A stretch of 64,000 bases of DNA from Halomonas litopenaei (GCF_003045775.1 NZ_PXNS01000009.1:162684-226683), one strand, 5' to 3'; shown: positions 39,375 through 48,755, numbered from the stretch's first letter. Notes: generated by a model from the sequence alone, not told the origin. Numbers and translations are program-made.

Positions 39375-40373
39375 ATGCGCCCCAATCACTGCCAGCCGCC
39401 CGCCCGCTTCATTCGTCGTAGCCTGATCGCCGCCATGGTCGGCGTCAGCCTGTCGGCGGCCGCCCAGGCGGAAACGCTGACCTTCGCCCACGTCTACGAG
39501 ACCTCGGAGCCCTACCACGAGTGGGCCGTCTGGGCCGGCGAAGAGATCGAGAAACGCACCGATGGCCGCTACTCGGTGGAGGTGCACCCAGCCTCTTCAC
39601 TGGGCAAGGAAGCCGACATCAACGAGGGGCTGAGCCTCGGCACCGTCGACCTCATCTTTACCGGCAATCAGTTCGCCGGCCGTTCCTACGGTCCCATCGG
39701 CATCGCCGGTGCGCCCTACATGTTCCGCGATTTCGATCACTGGCAGGCCTACGTCGACAGCGACCTGTTCGCCGAGATCGCCCAGGGCTATGAGGACGCC
39801 ACCGGCAACGTGCCGCTGGCGATGAATTACTACGGCAAGCGCCACACCACGTCCAACGAGCCGATCAATACGCCGGAGGACATGCAGGACCTGAAGATTC
39901 GCGTCCCCAACGCACCGATGTACATGATGTTCCCCGAGCAGGTCGGCGCCAATCCCACCCCGATCGCCTTCGCCGAGGTCTATCTGGCCCTGCAGCAGGG
40001 TGTCGTCGACGCCCAGGAAAACCCGCTGCCCACGATCAAGGCCAAGGCCTTCTACGAGGTGCAGGACGTCATCAACCTGACCGGTCATATCACCGACTCC
40101 CTGATCACGATTGCCGGCGGTCCGCTGTGGAATCGCCTGTCCGAAGAGGATCGGCAGATCTTCCGCGACGTCTATGAAGAGGCCGGCGAGAAGATCACCG
40201 CCGATATCGTGCAGCAGGAGCAGGACCTTGTGGCCTGGTTCGAGGAGCAGGGCGTCACCGTCAACGAGGTCGACACCGCACCGTTCCGCGAGGCGGTGAT
40301 GCCGGCTCACAACGGTGACGCGGCGACCTGGGACCAGGAAACCTACGATCGCCTCCAGGCTATCGGCCAGTAA
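39375..40373 (+). CDS. dctP: TRAP transporter solute-binding protein DctP
   Basis: 332 residues with signal peptide (RRSLIAAMVGVSLSAAAQAE). Typical DctP features: LTFAHVYETSEPYHEWAVWA, LGTVDLIFTGNQFAG, then IRVPNAPMYMMFPEQVGANP with the ligand-binding Arg, and FAEVYLALQQGVVDAQENPL. It captures a carboxylate, probably a sugar acid given neighbours, in the periplasm and delivers it to DctQM. First gene of a rightward dctPQM-Ldh-gntR unit. Confidence 0.96.
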   Translation: MRPNHCQPPARFIRRSLIAAMVGVSLSAAAQAETLTFAHVYETSEPYHEWAVWAGEEIEKRTDGRYSVEVHPASSLGKEADINEGLSLGTVDLIFTGNQFAGRSYGPIGIAGAPYMFRDFDHWQAYVDSDLFAEIAQGYEDATGNVPLAMNYYGKRHTTSNEPINTPEDMQDLKIRVPNAPMYMMFPEQVGANPTPIAFAEVYLALQQGVVDAQENPLPTIKAKAFYEVQDVINLTGHITDSLITIAGGPLWNRLSEEDRQIFRDVYEEAGEKITADIVQQEQDLVAWFEEQGVTVNEVDTAPFREAVMPAHNGDAATWDQETYDRLQAIGQ

Positions 40374-40382
40374 ACGACGGAG

Positions 40383-40405
40383 GGGAGGGCGCCGTGCGCC
40401 CTCCC
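40383..40405 (+). other. Intercistronic hairpin between dctP and dctQ
   Basis: Perfect 10-bp stem GGGAGGGCGC / GCGCCCTCCC with a three-base loop, 10 bases after the dctP stop and without T-run. It probably protects dctP mRNA from 3' decay so that binding protein exceeds permease. Confidence 0.65.
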
Positions 40406-40419
40406 GCGGGAGATCCTTC

Positions 40420-40986
40420 ATGACCCGATCTGACGTGAGTGACCCTGGCGTCGAACACGAGACCACCAGCGCCTTCGAGGTGCCCGATGACGACGACCGG
40501 ATCCGGCCGGGTGACTACGGCATCGAGGACTATCTAACGCTGGTGGTCTTCTGGCTGCTGGCGTTGGACGTCTTTGTTCAGTTCTTCAGTCGCTACGTGC
40601 TCGGCAACTCCATCGCCTGGACCGAGGAAATCGCCCGCTACCTGCTGGTGGCGGTGGGCTTTCTCGGCAGCGCCATGGCCGCCCGCAAGGGCTCGCATAT
40701 CGCCGTGGAATTCTTCTATCGCTACCTGTCGGAGCCCACCGCCCGGGTCATGTGGACCCTGGTGGATCTGGTGCGTATCGCCTTTCTCGGCATGCTGGCC
40801 TGGATCACCTGGCAGCTGGCCCAGCGCACCAACTCGATGATGGTGTCGGTGGACCTGCCCAAGAGTCTGCTCTACTACGTGGTGCTCTTCGGGGTGGTGC
40901 TGATGCTGGTGCGCTCGATCCAGCTGGCGGTGCGTCACTGGCGCACCGGCGAGAGTGAATTGATGTGTCGCGATGAAGACGACTGA
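40420..40986 (+). CDS. dctQ: TRAP transporter small permease DctQ
   Basis: 188 residues, longer than usual because of a 35-residue acidic N-terminal extension (VPDDDDRIRPGDYGIED). Four membrane helices follow; the conserved AWTEEIARYLLVAVGFLGSA marks the DctQ family. It forms the small subunit of the sodium-driven permease. Confidence 0.93.
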   Translation: MTRSDVSDPGVEHETTSAFEVPDDDDRIRPGDYGIEDYLTLVVFWLLALDVFVQFFSRYVLGNSIAWTEEIARYLLVAVGFLGSAMAARKGSHIAVEFFYRYLSEPTARVMWTLVDLVRIAFLGMLAWITWQLAQRTNSMMVSVDLPKSLLYYVVLFGVVLMLVRSIQLAVRHWRTGESELMCRDEDD

Positions 40987-41010
40987 GCGCCACGAACAAG
41001 GAACAACCCC

Positions 41011-42390
41011 ATGACTGAAGCAATGATCAGTGCCCGGCGCGGATCGCCAGTGCCCCCGGTGGTGGCGGCACTGGCGGTCGTCGGCTGCATCGCGCTGGCG
41101 TTTTTCGAGAACTACCTTTCGTTTCTGTTTGCCGCCCTGTTTACCCTGCTGGTCTGCGGGGTGCCCATCGCCATCAGCCTGGCCGGCTCCTGCCTGATGT
41201 ACGTTCTGCTGACCGGGCGCGTGCCCGACGTGGTCGTGGTGCACCGCATGGTCAACGGTATCGACAGCTTCCCGCTGCTGGCGATTCCGTTCTTCATCCT
41301 CGCCGGCAACCTGATGAACAACGGCGGCATTACCACCCCCATCTTTGACTTCGCCAAGGCGCTGATGGGTTGGATGCGTGGGGGCCTGGGCCACGTCAAC
41401 GTCGGGGCCAGCATTGTCTTTTCGGGGATGTCCGGTGCCGCCGTGGCCGATGCCGGTGGCCTCGGCACCATCGAGATCAAGGCCATGCGCGACGCCGGCT
41501 ATGATCAGGAGTTTGCCGTAGGCATCACCGCAGCGTCCTCGACCATCGGCCCGATCATTCCGCCAAGCCTGCCCATGGTGATCTACGGGGTGATGGCGTC
41601 GGTCTCGGTGGGGCAGTTGTTCGCCGCCGGCCTGGTGCCGGGGCTGCTGATGGGTCTGACGCTGATGGTGATGATCACCTGGCTGTCGCGGCGTCGCGGC
41701 TACAAGCGTGACGCGCGGTTCTCGGTCTCGGTGCTGGGCAAGACGTTCTCGCGGGCCTTCCTGTCGCTGCTGACCCCGGTGATCATCGTCGGCGGCATCG
41801 TCACTGGTGCCTTTACCCCGACCGAGGCGGCGATCGCGGCGGTGGTCTATGCGCTGATTCTGGGGGGACTGGTCTACCGTACCCTGACCTGGCGGCGACT
41901 GTTGAAGGTCAGCATGGAAACCATCGAGACAACGGCGGTGATCCTGTTCATCGTTGCCGGCGCCTCGATCTTTGCCTGGATCCTGACCAGCAACCAGGTC
42001 ACCCAGCACGTCATGGGGCTGCTGGGACCCTTCCAGGACAATCCCATTGCCGTGCTGCTGATCATCAACTTGGTGCTGATCGTGGTGGGCTGCTTCATGG
42101 AGACCATCGCCGCCATCACCATCCTGGTGCCGGTGCTGCTGCCGGTAGCGGTGGCCTCCGGGGTGGATCCGGTGCACTTTGGTGTGATCATGGTGCTCAA
42201 CCTGATGATCGGTCTGTTGACCCCGCCGGTAGGCATGGTGCTCTACGTGCTGTCGCGGGTGTCGCATATCTCCTTCGAGAAGTGCATGCGCGGCACCCTG
42301 CCTTTCCTGATCCCTCTGGTGGTGGCGCTGTTGCTGGTGACCTTCATTCCGGCGATTTCGCTGTGGTTGCCGACGCTGGTCTACCGCTGA
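41011..42390 (+). CDS. dctM: TRAP transporter large permease DctM
   Basis: 459 residues with about twelve membrane helices. Family segments: FPLLAIPFFILAGNLMNNGG, VGASIVFSGMSGAAVADAGG, FAVGITAASSTIGPIIPPSL and LTPPVGMVLYVLSRVS. It is the Na+/substrate translocating subunit. 24 bases after dctQ. An antisense open frame of 633 codons lies across this gene but is a codon-bias shadow. Confidence 0.95.
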   Translation: MTEAMISARRGSPVPPVVAALAVVGCIALAFFENYLSFLFAALFTLLVCGVPIAISLAGSCLMYVLLTGRVPDVVVVHRMVNGIDSFPLLAIPFFILAGNLMNNGGITTPIFDFAKALMGWMRGGLGHVNVGASIVFSGMSGAAVADAGGLGTIEIKAMRDAGYDQEFAVGITAASSTIGPIIPPSLPMVIYGVMASVSVGQLFAAGLVPGLLMGLTLMVMITWLSRRRGYKRDARFSVSVLGKTFSRAFLSLLTPVIIVGGIVTGAFTPTEAAIAAVVYALILGGLVYRTLTWRRLLKVSMETIETTAVILFIVAGASIFAWILTSNQVTQHVMGLLGPFQDNPIAVLLIINLVLIVVGCFMETIAAITILVPVLLPVAVASGVDPVHFGVIMVLNLMIGLLTPPVGMVLYVLSRVSHISFEKCMRGTLPFLIPLVVALLLVTFIPAISLWLPTLVYR

Positions 42391-42495
42391 GTCCCGGGTC
42401 GCCGCTGCGGCGGTGACGCGGTATGGCCGAGTCAAGGCGGCGCCAAGTGATCGGCGCGCGCCTTGCGGCTCTTATCCCCCTCACAAGGAATCCCC

Positions 42496-43572
42496 ATGAG
42501 TGCCAGTCAATACGAGGCCTGTCGGGTCGATTACAAGGATCTGCATCGCTTTATCGAACAGGCGCTGGCGGCTGCCGGCGCCGATCAGGCCTCCCGGGAA
42601 GCGGTGGCCAAGGCGTTGGTCACTGCCTCGCTGATGGGCACCGACAGCCACGGCCTGAGGCTATTGCCGCACTACCTCAACGCCCTGCAAGGCGGGCGGA
42701 TCAAGGGCAGCCCGACGCCGAGCATCAAGCAGCGTCTGGCCGGCACTGCGGTACTGGACGCCGATGATGGCTTCGGCCACCTGGCCGGGTATCGGGCCAT
42801 CGATCATGCCGTCAGCATGGCCCGGGAGGTCGGCATCGGTGCGGTGGCGGTCGGCAACTCGTCGCACTTCGGTGCCGCCGGCTGCTACGCCCTCGCCGCG
42901 GCAGAGCAGGGCATGCTCGGCATGGCCTTTTGCAATTCCGATCCGTTCGTCCTGCTCCACGGTAGTCAGCGGGCCTTCCACGGCACCAATCCGATCGCCT
43001 TCGCTGCACCGGTGGCCGGCGAGGATCCGTATCTGCTGGACATGGCCACCAGCTCGGTGCCCATGAATCGGGTGCAGCAGTATGCGGCCATCGGACGGCC
43101 CTTGCCGGCGGACATCGCCGCGACCAGCGACGGCAGCACGACCACCGATGCCCGCCAGGTCAGCGCCTTGTTGCCGGTAGGTGGCGCCGGCTTCGGTTTC
43201 AAGGGGGCCGGGCTCGGTGGCATGGTCGAGGTGCTGAGTTCGACCCTGGCCAACATGGTCCACGGTTTTCGCCTGCTGCCGATGGGCGGGCCGGACATGT
43301 CGACTCCCCGCGGCGTCGGCCACTTCTTTCTGGTGATGGACCCGGGCGCCTTCGAGGAGCGCAGCGCCTTCGAGCGTCGCCTGGCCGAGTACCTCAAGGA
43401 TCTGCGCGAGATGACGCCGGTAGAGGGTCAGCGGGTGCTGGCGCCGGGGGATCGCGAGTGGCAGACCCGCGATGAGCGCAAGCAGACCGGCATTCCCCTG
43501 GACCATGCCCAGCGCGACCAGTATCGCCAGATCGCCGAGCGCTTTGCGCTGACGGCGCTGACCGAGCATTGA
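42496..43572 (+). CDS. Malate/L-lactate dehydrogenase (Ldh) family oxidoreductase
   Basis: 358 residues from ATG 42496 (AAGGA upstream). The fold signature is TDSHGLRLLPHYLNALQGGR near residue 45, the catalytic-His region GNSSHFGAAGCYALAAAEQG, FHGTNPIAFAAP, and DMATSSVPMNRV. It is an NAD(P)-dependent 2-oxoacid/2-hydroxyacid dehydrogenase like YiaK, YlbC and ComC, not classical lactate dehydrogenase. Between the TRAP genes and a GntR regulator, it probably reduces or oxidises a sugar-derived 2-keto acid; the exact substrate is not predictable. Confidence 0.9.
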   Translation: MSASQYEACRVDYKDLHRFIEQALAAAGADQASREAVAKALVTASLMGTDSHGLRLLPHYLNALQGGRIKGSPTPSIKQRLAGTAVLDADDGFGHLAGYRAIDHAVSMAREVGIGAVAVGNSSHFGAAGCYALAAAEQGMLGMAFCNSDPFVLLHGSQRAFHGTNPIAFAAPVAGEDPYLLDMATSSVPMNRVQQYAAIGRPLPADIAATSDGSTTTDARQVSALLPVGGAGFGFKGAGLGGMVEVLSSTLANMVHGFRLLPMGGPDMSTPRGVGHFFLVMDPGAFEERSAFERRLAEYLKDLREMTPVEGQRVLAPGDREWQTRDERKQTGIPLDHAQRDQYRQIAERFALTALTEH

Positions 43573-43715
43573 TCGAGCGCCGTCGAGGTTTGGCCTGGCC
43601 CGGGGGGTGAGTGTGCCGCAGTGACGCCTTGCTGCCCAGGGGGTGCGCCTTGCAGTACCATGTGCGCCGTGTCCCGGAGACGCTCCGGGTGATGGATCGA
43701 GGGAGACCCGCGTCG

Positions 43716-44447
43716 ATGAGCAAATATCGGGTGGAGCGCAAGACGCTGTCCGAGCAGGTGGCCGAACAACTGGAGGCTGAAATCCTCGAAGGGCGGCTGG
43801 GCGAGAATGATCAATTGCCGTCCGAGCGTGAATTGATGGAGCAGTTCGGGGTCGGGCGCCCGGCCGTACGGGAGGCGCTGTTCTACCTGCAGCAGCTAGG
43901 CTTGATCGCGATCAACAGCGGCACTCGGGCACGGGTTATCCGGCCCACCGCCGAGGCCGTGATGGCCAGGCTGTCCGGGGTTACCCGGCAATTGTTGGCC
44001 AAACCCGAAGGGCAGCAGTACTTTCAGGAGGCCCGGGCGCTTTTCGAGGTCGCGCTGGCCCGTCAGGCGGCGCAGCACGCAAGCGATGAGGAGATCCAGG
44101 CGTTGCGCGACGCTCTGGCGCATCAGCGTTCGGTGATCGGCGATGATGCCGCCGTCAAGCGGGCCGATAACGACTTTCATGGCGTCCTGGCGAGTATCGG
44201 GCACAACCCCATCTACGACGCCATCCATCAGGCACTATCCGAGTGGCTCGATGACCGTCGCGCCCTGGCGCTGCAGCAGCCCGGGGAGGACCTGGCTGCC
44301 CTGGAGGCCCACACCGAGATCGTCGAGGCCATCGCCGCCCGGGACCCGGAAGCCGCCGAGGCCGCCATGCGACGGCACCTCGATCGTCACTACGGCACCT
44401 ATATGCAGCTCAAGCAACGCCTCAAGAGTCGCCAGGACGACGCCTGA
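43716..44447 (+). CDS. GntR-family (FadR subfamily) transcription regulator
   Basis: 243 residues from MSKYRVERKTLSEQVAEQLE (ATG 43692 is an alternative). The N-terminal winged HTH has DQLPSERELMEQFGVGRPAV and REALFYLQQLGLI. The C-terminal FCD domain holds a metal/ligand site pattern: D164-like in ADNDFHGVLASIGHNPI, then H in LEAHTEIVEAIAARDPEAAE and MRRHLDRHY. It probably represses the flanking sugar-acid genes and is released by a pathway intermediate. The shared 12-mer at 39268 and 50554 is its likely target (inference). Confidence 0.92.
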   Translation: MSKYRVERKTLSEQVAEQLEAEILEGRLGENDQLPSERELMEQFGVGRPAVREALFYLQQLGLIAINSGTRARVIRPTAEAVMARLSGVTRQLLAKPEGQQYFQEARALFEVALARQAAQHASDEEIQALRDALAHQRSVIGDDAAVKRADNDFHGVLASIGHNPIYDAIHQALSEWLDDRRALALQQPGEDLAALEAHTEIVEAIAARDPEAAEAAMRRHLDRHYGTYMQLKQRLKSRQDDA

Positions 44448-44523
44448 GCTGAGGGAGCGGAAGCACCCGTGCTGCACCGGGCAACGAGAACGGCCTTGGG
44501 CCAAGGGCGTGAGCCGAAGCCAT

Positions 44524-44556
44524 ACGCCGCCGCCGGATGACATCCGGCGGCGGCGT
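44524..44556. terminator. Bidirectional terminator between convergent gntR and uxaB-like genes
   Basis: Perfect 15-bp stem ACGCCGCCGCCGGAT / ATCCGGCGGCGGCGT with loop GAC, followed by GTTATTG on the plus strand. Lies in the middle of the 161-base gap between two converging genes. Confidence 0.75.
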
Positions 44557-44608
44557 GTTATTGAAGGGTGCCTTGTTTGAGTGATCCGCCAGTTTGCCCA
44601 GGACGTTG

Positions 44609-45757
44609 TCAGGTCGAGGACAGGGACGAGGTCGACGCGGAAGCCGTCGAGGGGAAAGCGCTGGCCAGGCGTGGTACGTCCCGACCCTGGCGGGCGGCCA
44701 TCTGTACCACCGGCGCCAGCCTTCGCTCCAGCTTCTGGGGATGATTCTGGGCGATATCTCCCAGTCGGTGGTCCAGCCATGGATTGCGGAAACGATCCAG
44801 AATGCTGTCGACGTAGTCCTCGAGTTCCATGCCCGGAAGTTCCTGATCGAGCACCGGCACCACCTCCTGGCGCAGCATCTTCTCCAGTTCGTCTCCCAGG
44901 CGGGGGTCGTCTATCGCCTGGCGAACCAGTGTCACTTCCTCGCCGAGACCGAGATCCAGGACGCGAGCGACCAGCCAGGTATGAGCCAGGTTCAAGAGGT
45001 GCAGCTTGCGCCGCTCGAAGGGACGGATATCGTCGACCAGATGTACGTCCGGGTGGGAGAACGGCATCACCAGCCCGGGCGTTTGCTGAATCGCCCAGAG
45101 GCCATAGGGCTCGGCGACGGCGCCCACCGGATCCAGCTCGGCGGAGACGATGCGGTCCACCAGGGTCACCGCCCACACGCAGTCCCGCTCGAGCCATGCC
45201 ATGAAGCCATCGTCGTCGTAGTGGGCCTGTGCCAATTCCAGGATGACGTCCTTGAGCTTGAGGGCGTTGTCGGTCAGAAGCTCGCATGGCAGCAGGGTGA
45301 CGCCGGGACGGCCGGCGTCGAAGCGGGTCTTCAACAGGTGCGTCAGCTTGGCGGGGAAGCTCTCGGGGCAGTCCCGCCGTGGGCCATCGCCCGCCGGGAC
45401 CTGATAGCCCGCCTCGGAGGTGTTGGAGACCACGTGAGTTACCTCATCGCGAAAACGCCGCTCCACTTCGGCCCAGGCTTCGCTGGCAACCAGCGCGGTG
45501 GTGATGCTGTCGACCTGATGGGTGGTATCGATCAATTCGCCATCACGTCGGCCGCGCATCCTGACCGGGTAGACCGGGTCCCGGGCCAGGGCGTGGGCCT
45601 TGGTTCGCCCGGCCGCACGGTCCGAGCTCTGTACCGCAATGATACGGATATCACTGCCGTGTTCGTCCCGCGCCTGGCTGGCGAACAGGTCGACGTGGGC
45701 CAGCAGAAAACGGCCGATGCCGAACTGCATCAGGGTGACGGTGGTTGCGTTTTGCAT
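44609..45757 (-). CDS. Mannitol dehydrogenase family oxidoreductase (UxaB-like)
   Basis: 382 residues from MQNATTVTLMQFGIGRFLLA. NAD-binding start GIGRFLLAHVDLF, then SNTSEAGY and LLPCELLTDNALKLKDVI, and the C-terminal domain with VDRIVS and LHLLNLAHTWLVARVLDLG. The family includes tagaturonate reductase UxaB, fructuronate reductase UxuB and mannitol-1-phosphate dehydrogenase. Coupled to uxaA, it probably reduces a keto-uronate to the aldonate that UxaA dehydrates. About 100 residues shorter than E. coli UxaB, with a low-complexity Ser/Ala tail. Confidence 0.85.
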   Translation of the reverse strand: MQNATTVTLMQFGIGRFLLAHVDLFASQARDEHGSDIRIIAVQSSDRAAGRTKAHALARDPVYPVRMRGRRDGELIDTTHQVDSITTALVASEAWAEVERRFRDEVTHVVSNTSEAGYQVPAGDGPRRDCPESFPAKLTHLLKTRFDAGRPGVTLLPCELLTDNALKLKDVILELAQAHYDDDGFMAWLERDCVWAVTLVDRIVSAELDPVGAVAEPYGLWAIQQTPGLVMPFSHPDVHLVDDIRPFERRKLHLLNLAHTWLVARVLDLGLGEEVTLVRQAIDDPRLGDELEKMLRQEVVPVLDQELPGMELEDYVDSILDRFRNPWLDHRLGDIAQNHPQKLERRLAPVVQMAARQGRDVPRLASAFPSTASASTSSLSST

Positions 45758-45780
45758 GTTGCCAGTCTCTCTCAAGGGAA

Positions 45781-45864
45781 GCTCACAGGCTCTCTCACGG
45801 GGACGCTCACAGGCTCTCTCACAGGGACGCTCACAGGCTCTTTCACAGGAACGCTCACAAGGAC
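45781..45864. repeat. 24-bp tandem repeat, 3.5 copies, between uxaA and uxaB-like genes
   Basis: Three near-identical 24-bp units begin at 45781, 45805 and 45829, each starting GCTCACAGGCTCTCTCAC or a one-base variant and ending GGGAC/GGAAC. A half unit at 45853 contains the uxaA stop codon. The array fills the whole spacer. It looks like slippage expansion of the uxaA 3' end and may vary in copy number among strains. Confidence 0.9.
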
Positions 45865-47555
45865 ACCCCGCGCTTCCAGGGAATGAAGTCGTGCTGGGCC
45901 AGCCCCACGGCGCGGGTGGTGTAGCGCCCAGAGGCGGTCTCGATGCACAGCGCCAGCAGGTCATCGGCGAGCTCGTCGATGGAGGCCTCGCCCCGGATCA
46001 CCGCTCCGCTATCGAAGTCGATGATGTCCGCCATGCGGCGGGCCAGGTCCGAGTTGCTGGCGACCTTGAGGGTCGGTGCCACCGGGTTGCCCGTGGGCGT
46101 GCCGAGCCCGGTGGTGAAGATCACCAGGTTGGCGCCGGAGCCGACCAGAGCGGTAGTGGATTCGACATCGTTGCCGGGACTGCACAGCAGCGCCAGGCCG
46201 GGTCGCGTGGCGGTCTCGGTGTAGTCGAGGACCTCGACCACCGGGCTGTCGCCGCCTTTCTTGGCGGCCCCGGCGGACTTCATGGCATCGGTGATCAGAC
46301 CATCGCGGATATTGCCCGGCGAGGGGTTCATCGAGAAACTCGCGCCGACGGCGTCGGCGTGGCGCTGGTAGGCCTGCATCAGCGACGAGAAACGTTCGGC
46401 GGTGGCGTCGTCGACGCAGCGCGACAGCAGTTCGTGCTCGACTCCGCAGAGCTCGGGAAATTCGCTGAGGATGCCGCTGCCGCCGAGGGCGACCAGGCGA
46501 TCGATGACACCGCCCACCACCGGGTTGGCCGACAGACCCGAGAAGCCGTCGGACCCACCGCACTCCACCCCGATACGCAGGGCCGATAGCGGCGCCGGCT
46601 GACGGGTCACCTGGTTGGCCTCGCGCAGGCCATCGAAGATGGTGCCCAGGGCCTGTTCGATCAAGGCGTCTTCGCTGGTGCTGGCCTGTTGCTCGAGGTA
46701 GTGCACCGGGCGCAGGCCCTGCGGGTCCTTGCTTGCCACCGCCTGCTTGAGCATGGCGATCTGGGCCTTCTGGCAGCCAAGGCTCAGCACCGTGGCGCCG
46801 GCCACGTTGGGGTGGGTGATGTAGCCCGCCAGCAGGTTGCACAGCGCCTGGGCGTCGTCGTCGGTGCCGCCACAACCCAGGGTATGGGTCAGAAAACGCA
46901 CGCCATCCACGTTGGGAAAGGGCGAGGAGGGAGGCTCGGTCACATGGCTCGGGCTATCGCCATGAAGCATCTGGCGTGCCATCTGCTTGTAGTCGCGGAA
47001 AGGGTCGTCACCCAGGGCGTCCGCTACACACTGGCGAAGCACCTCGATATTGCGGTTCTCGCAGAACACCAGCGGCACCACCAGCCACAGGTTGGCGGTG
47101 CCCACGCCACCGTCCGGACGATGGAAGCCGTCGAAGGTGTGATCTTCGAAGGCGGAAACGTCCGGTGCCTGCCAGTGCTCCCGGCGGGTGACCGGGGTAT
47201 CCGAGTGGGTGAAGTGCTCCAGGTTGTCGGTGCGGATCACGCTGCCACGGGCGATCGCCCGGGTGGCCCGGCCGACGGTGACGCCGTACATGGTGACGGT
47301 GTCACCGACGGCCAGATCCTCGAGGGCGAACTTGTGCTTGTGGCGGATGGCTTCCACCAGCGTCAGGGTGTCGGCACCCTCGTCGATGCGGTGCCCCTGG
47401 GGCAGGTCGCGCAGGGCGACACGCACATTGTCGGCAGGATGGACCCGCAGGCTTTCCTGGGCGGGCTGGTCGCTGGCGATGGTCGCGTTGGACGACGCTG
47501 CCTTGTTCGATGCAGCGGTGGTCGATGACGTGGTGGTCGATGACTGTGTGGACAT
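45855..47555 (-). CDS. uxaA: Altronate dehydratase family protein (UxaA)
   Basis: 566 residues. After a Ser/Thr-rich N-terminal extension (about 1-35), an SAF domain (36-120: VHPADNVRVALRDLPQGHRI) precedes the catalytic UxaA domain. Typical segments are FDGFHRPDGGVGTANLWLVV, THTLGCGG, LSLGCQ, IGVECGGSDGFSGLSANPVV and FTTGLGTPTGNPVAP, with Cys residues for the iron site. It dehydrates altronate, or possibly galactarate or another aldonate, to a 2-keto-3-deoxy acid. Full length; 560-residue forms carry both domains. Confidence 0.92.
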   Translation of the reverse strand: MSTQSSTTTSSTTAASNKAASSNATIASDQPAQESLRVHPADNVRVALRDLPQGHRIDEGADTLTLVEAIRHKHKFALEDLAVGDTVTMYGVTVGRATRAIARGSVIRTDNLEHFTHSDTPVTRREHWQAPDVSAFEDHTFDGFHRPDGGVGTANLWLVVPLVFCENRNIEVLRQCVADALGDDPFRDYKQMARQMLHGDSPSHVTEPPSSPFPNVDGVRFLTHTLGCGGTDDDAQALCNLLAGYITHPNVAGATVLSLGCQKAQIAMLKQAVASKDPQGLRPVHYLEQQASTSEDALIEQALGTIFDGLREANQVTRQPAPLSALRIGVECGGSDGFSGLSANPVVGGVIDRLVALGGSGILSEFPELCGVEHELLSRCVDDATAERFSSLMQAYQRHADAVGASFSMNPSPGNIRDGLITDAMKSAGAAKKGGDSPVVEVLDYTETATRPGLALLCSPGNDVESTTALVGSGANLVIFTTGLGTPTGNPVAPTLKVASNSDLARRMADIIDFDSGAVIRGEASIDELADDLLALCIETASGRYTTRAVGLAQHDFIPWKRGVSL

Positions 47556-47699
47556 GGGACGGTCCTCGGCAAAGGCGTTGACGTTGTTATCGTGACGGCC
47601 TGGTGATCGGGTGCAGCAGATGACGGTGGGTGCCGTACGCCGCCTGGTGAAAGAGTGTTCGGTGCCCGTCGAAGGGGGCTCGCTGGTCCTGGCGCCGAC

Positions 47700-48755
47700 T
47701 TATCGATCGAGGTGAATCATCGCCTTGATCACGCCGGCCTCGCCGCCGCACCACACCGGCATGGTCTCCGGCAGGGCCTCGAGCTTGGCACGATGGGTGA
47801 TCATCGGGCGCACCTGGATACGGCCTTCTTCCAGCAGTTCGGTGACGCAGTCGAAGTCTTCTCGGGTGGCGTTGCGGCTGGCGAGCAGGGTCAGTTCACG
47901 GCCGTGAAAGCTCGGATCGTCAAAGCGAATGTCTGACTTGACGATGCTGACCAGCACGTAGCGGCCGCCGTGTCCGGCCAGGCCGAAGCCGGCCTCCATG
48001 GCGCTCGGATTGCCGGTGGCGTCGAACACCACGTCGGCCAGTGCGCCGTCGTTGAGACTGGCCAGGCGCGCCTGCGGATCGTCCTCGCCCACTACCAGGG
48101 TCTGCTCGAAGCCGAGCGCTTCGCGGCAGAAGGTCAGGCGTTCGGCGCTGGTATCGAGCAGCAGTACCCGTGCACCTTGGGCCCGGGCGACCTGGGCGAC
48201 GCCGATGCCGATGGGGCCGGCGCCGACCACCGCCACCAGTTCATCCGCTTCCACCGCGGCCCGGCGCACCGCGTGGGCACCGATGGCTTGGCACTCGATC
48301 AGTGCCAGCTCGTCTGGTTCCAGTGCCGGGCAGGCCACCAGATGATCGACCGGAACCTTCAGCCACTCGGCCATGCCGCCGTCGCGATGGACGCCGATCA
48401 CCTGCATCGCCTGGCAGCAGTTGGTCTTGCCGCGTCGGCAGGCGCGACACTCGCCACAGTGCAGGTAGGGGATCACGTACACCGGCTGGTGCTCGAGGCG
48501 GGCACGGGTCGCCTCGTCCACGTCGTCGGCAAGGGCCTCCACCGTACCGGCCAGTTCGTGCCCCAGCACCCGGGGGTAGTCGAAGTAGGGCTGGTTGCCG
48601 CCGAAGGCGTGGATATCGGTGCCGCAGACCCCGATGCGCGAAATGCGCACCAGGGCCTCGCCGCCGGCAAGCTCGGGGCGGGGGCGCTGTTCCAGGGCCA
48701 TCTGCCCTGGTTCGACGCACACCGCCACGGTCATGGGCTGGTCGCGCTGGCTCAT
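47700..48755 (-). CDS. Zinc-dependent alcohol dehydrogenase (sugar-acid/polyol type)
   Basis: 351 residues. Catalytic zinc ligands in ISRIGVCGTDIHAFGGNQPY and GHE; structural zinc cysteines in HCGECRACRRGKTNCC; Rossmann GAGPIGIGVAQVAR. It belongs to the medium-chain dehydrogenase family with L-galactonate-5-dehydrogenase, L-idonate dehydrogenase and threonine dehydrogenase. Its ATG overlaps the FAH stop by four bases, so it is translationally coupled to that gene. It likely oxidises an aldonate or deoxysugar; substrate uncertain. 144 bases without a gene separate it from uxaA. Confidence 0.88.
   Translation of the reverse strand: MSQRDQPMTVAVCVEPGQMALEQRPRPELAGGEALVRISRIGVCGTDIHAFGGNQPYFDYPRVLGHELAGTVEALADDVDEATRARLEHQPVYVIPYLHCGECRACRRGKTNCCQAMQVIGVHRDGGMAEWLKVPVDHLVACPALEPDELALIECQAIGAHAVRRAAVEADELVAVVGAGPIGIGVAQVARAQGARVLLLDTSAERLTFCREALGFEQTLVVGEDDPQARLASLNDGALADVVFDATGNPSAMEAGFGLAGHGGRYVLVSIVKSDIRFDDPSFHGRELTLLASRNATREDFDCVTELLEEGRIQVRPMITHRAKLEALPETMPVWCGGEAGVIKAMIHLDR

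Noticed and set aside
40534..42435. Minus-strand open frame of 633 codons across dctQ-dctM
   Set aside because: It is His/Gln/Arg-rich, has no recognisable domain and lies exactly antisense to well-supported transporter genes; it is a shadow of high-GC codon usage.
45781..45864. CRISPR array
   Set aside because: Units are contiguous 24-bp tandem copies without unique spacers, and no cas genes are present. The same applies to the 12-bp array at 60910.
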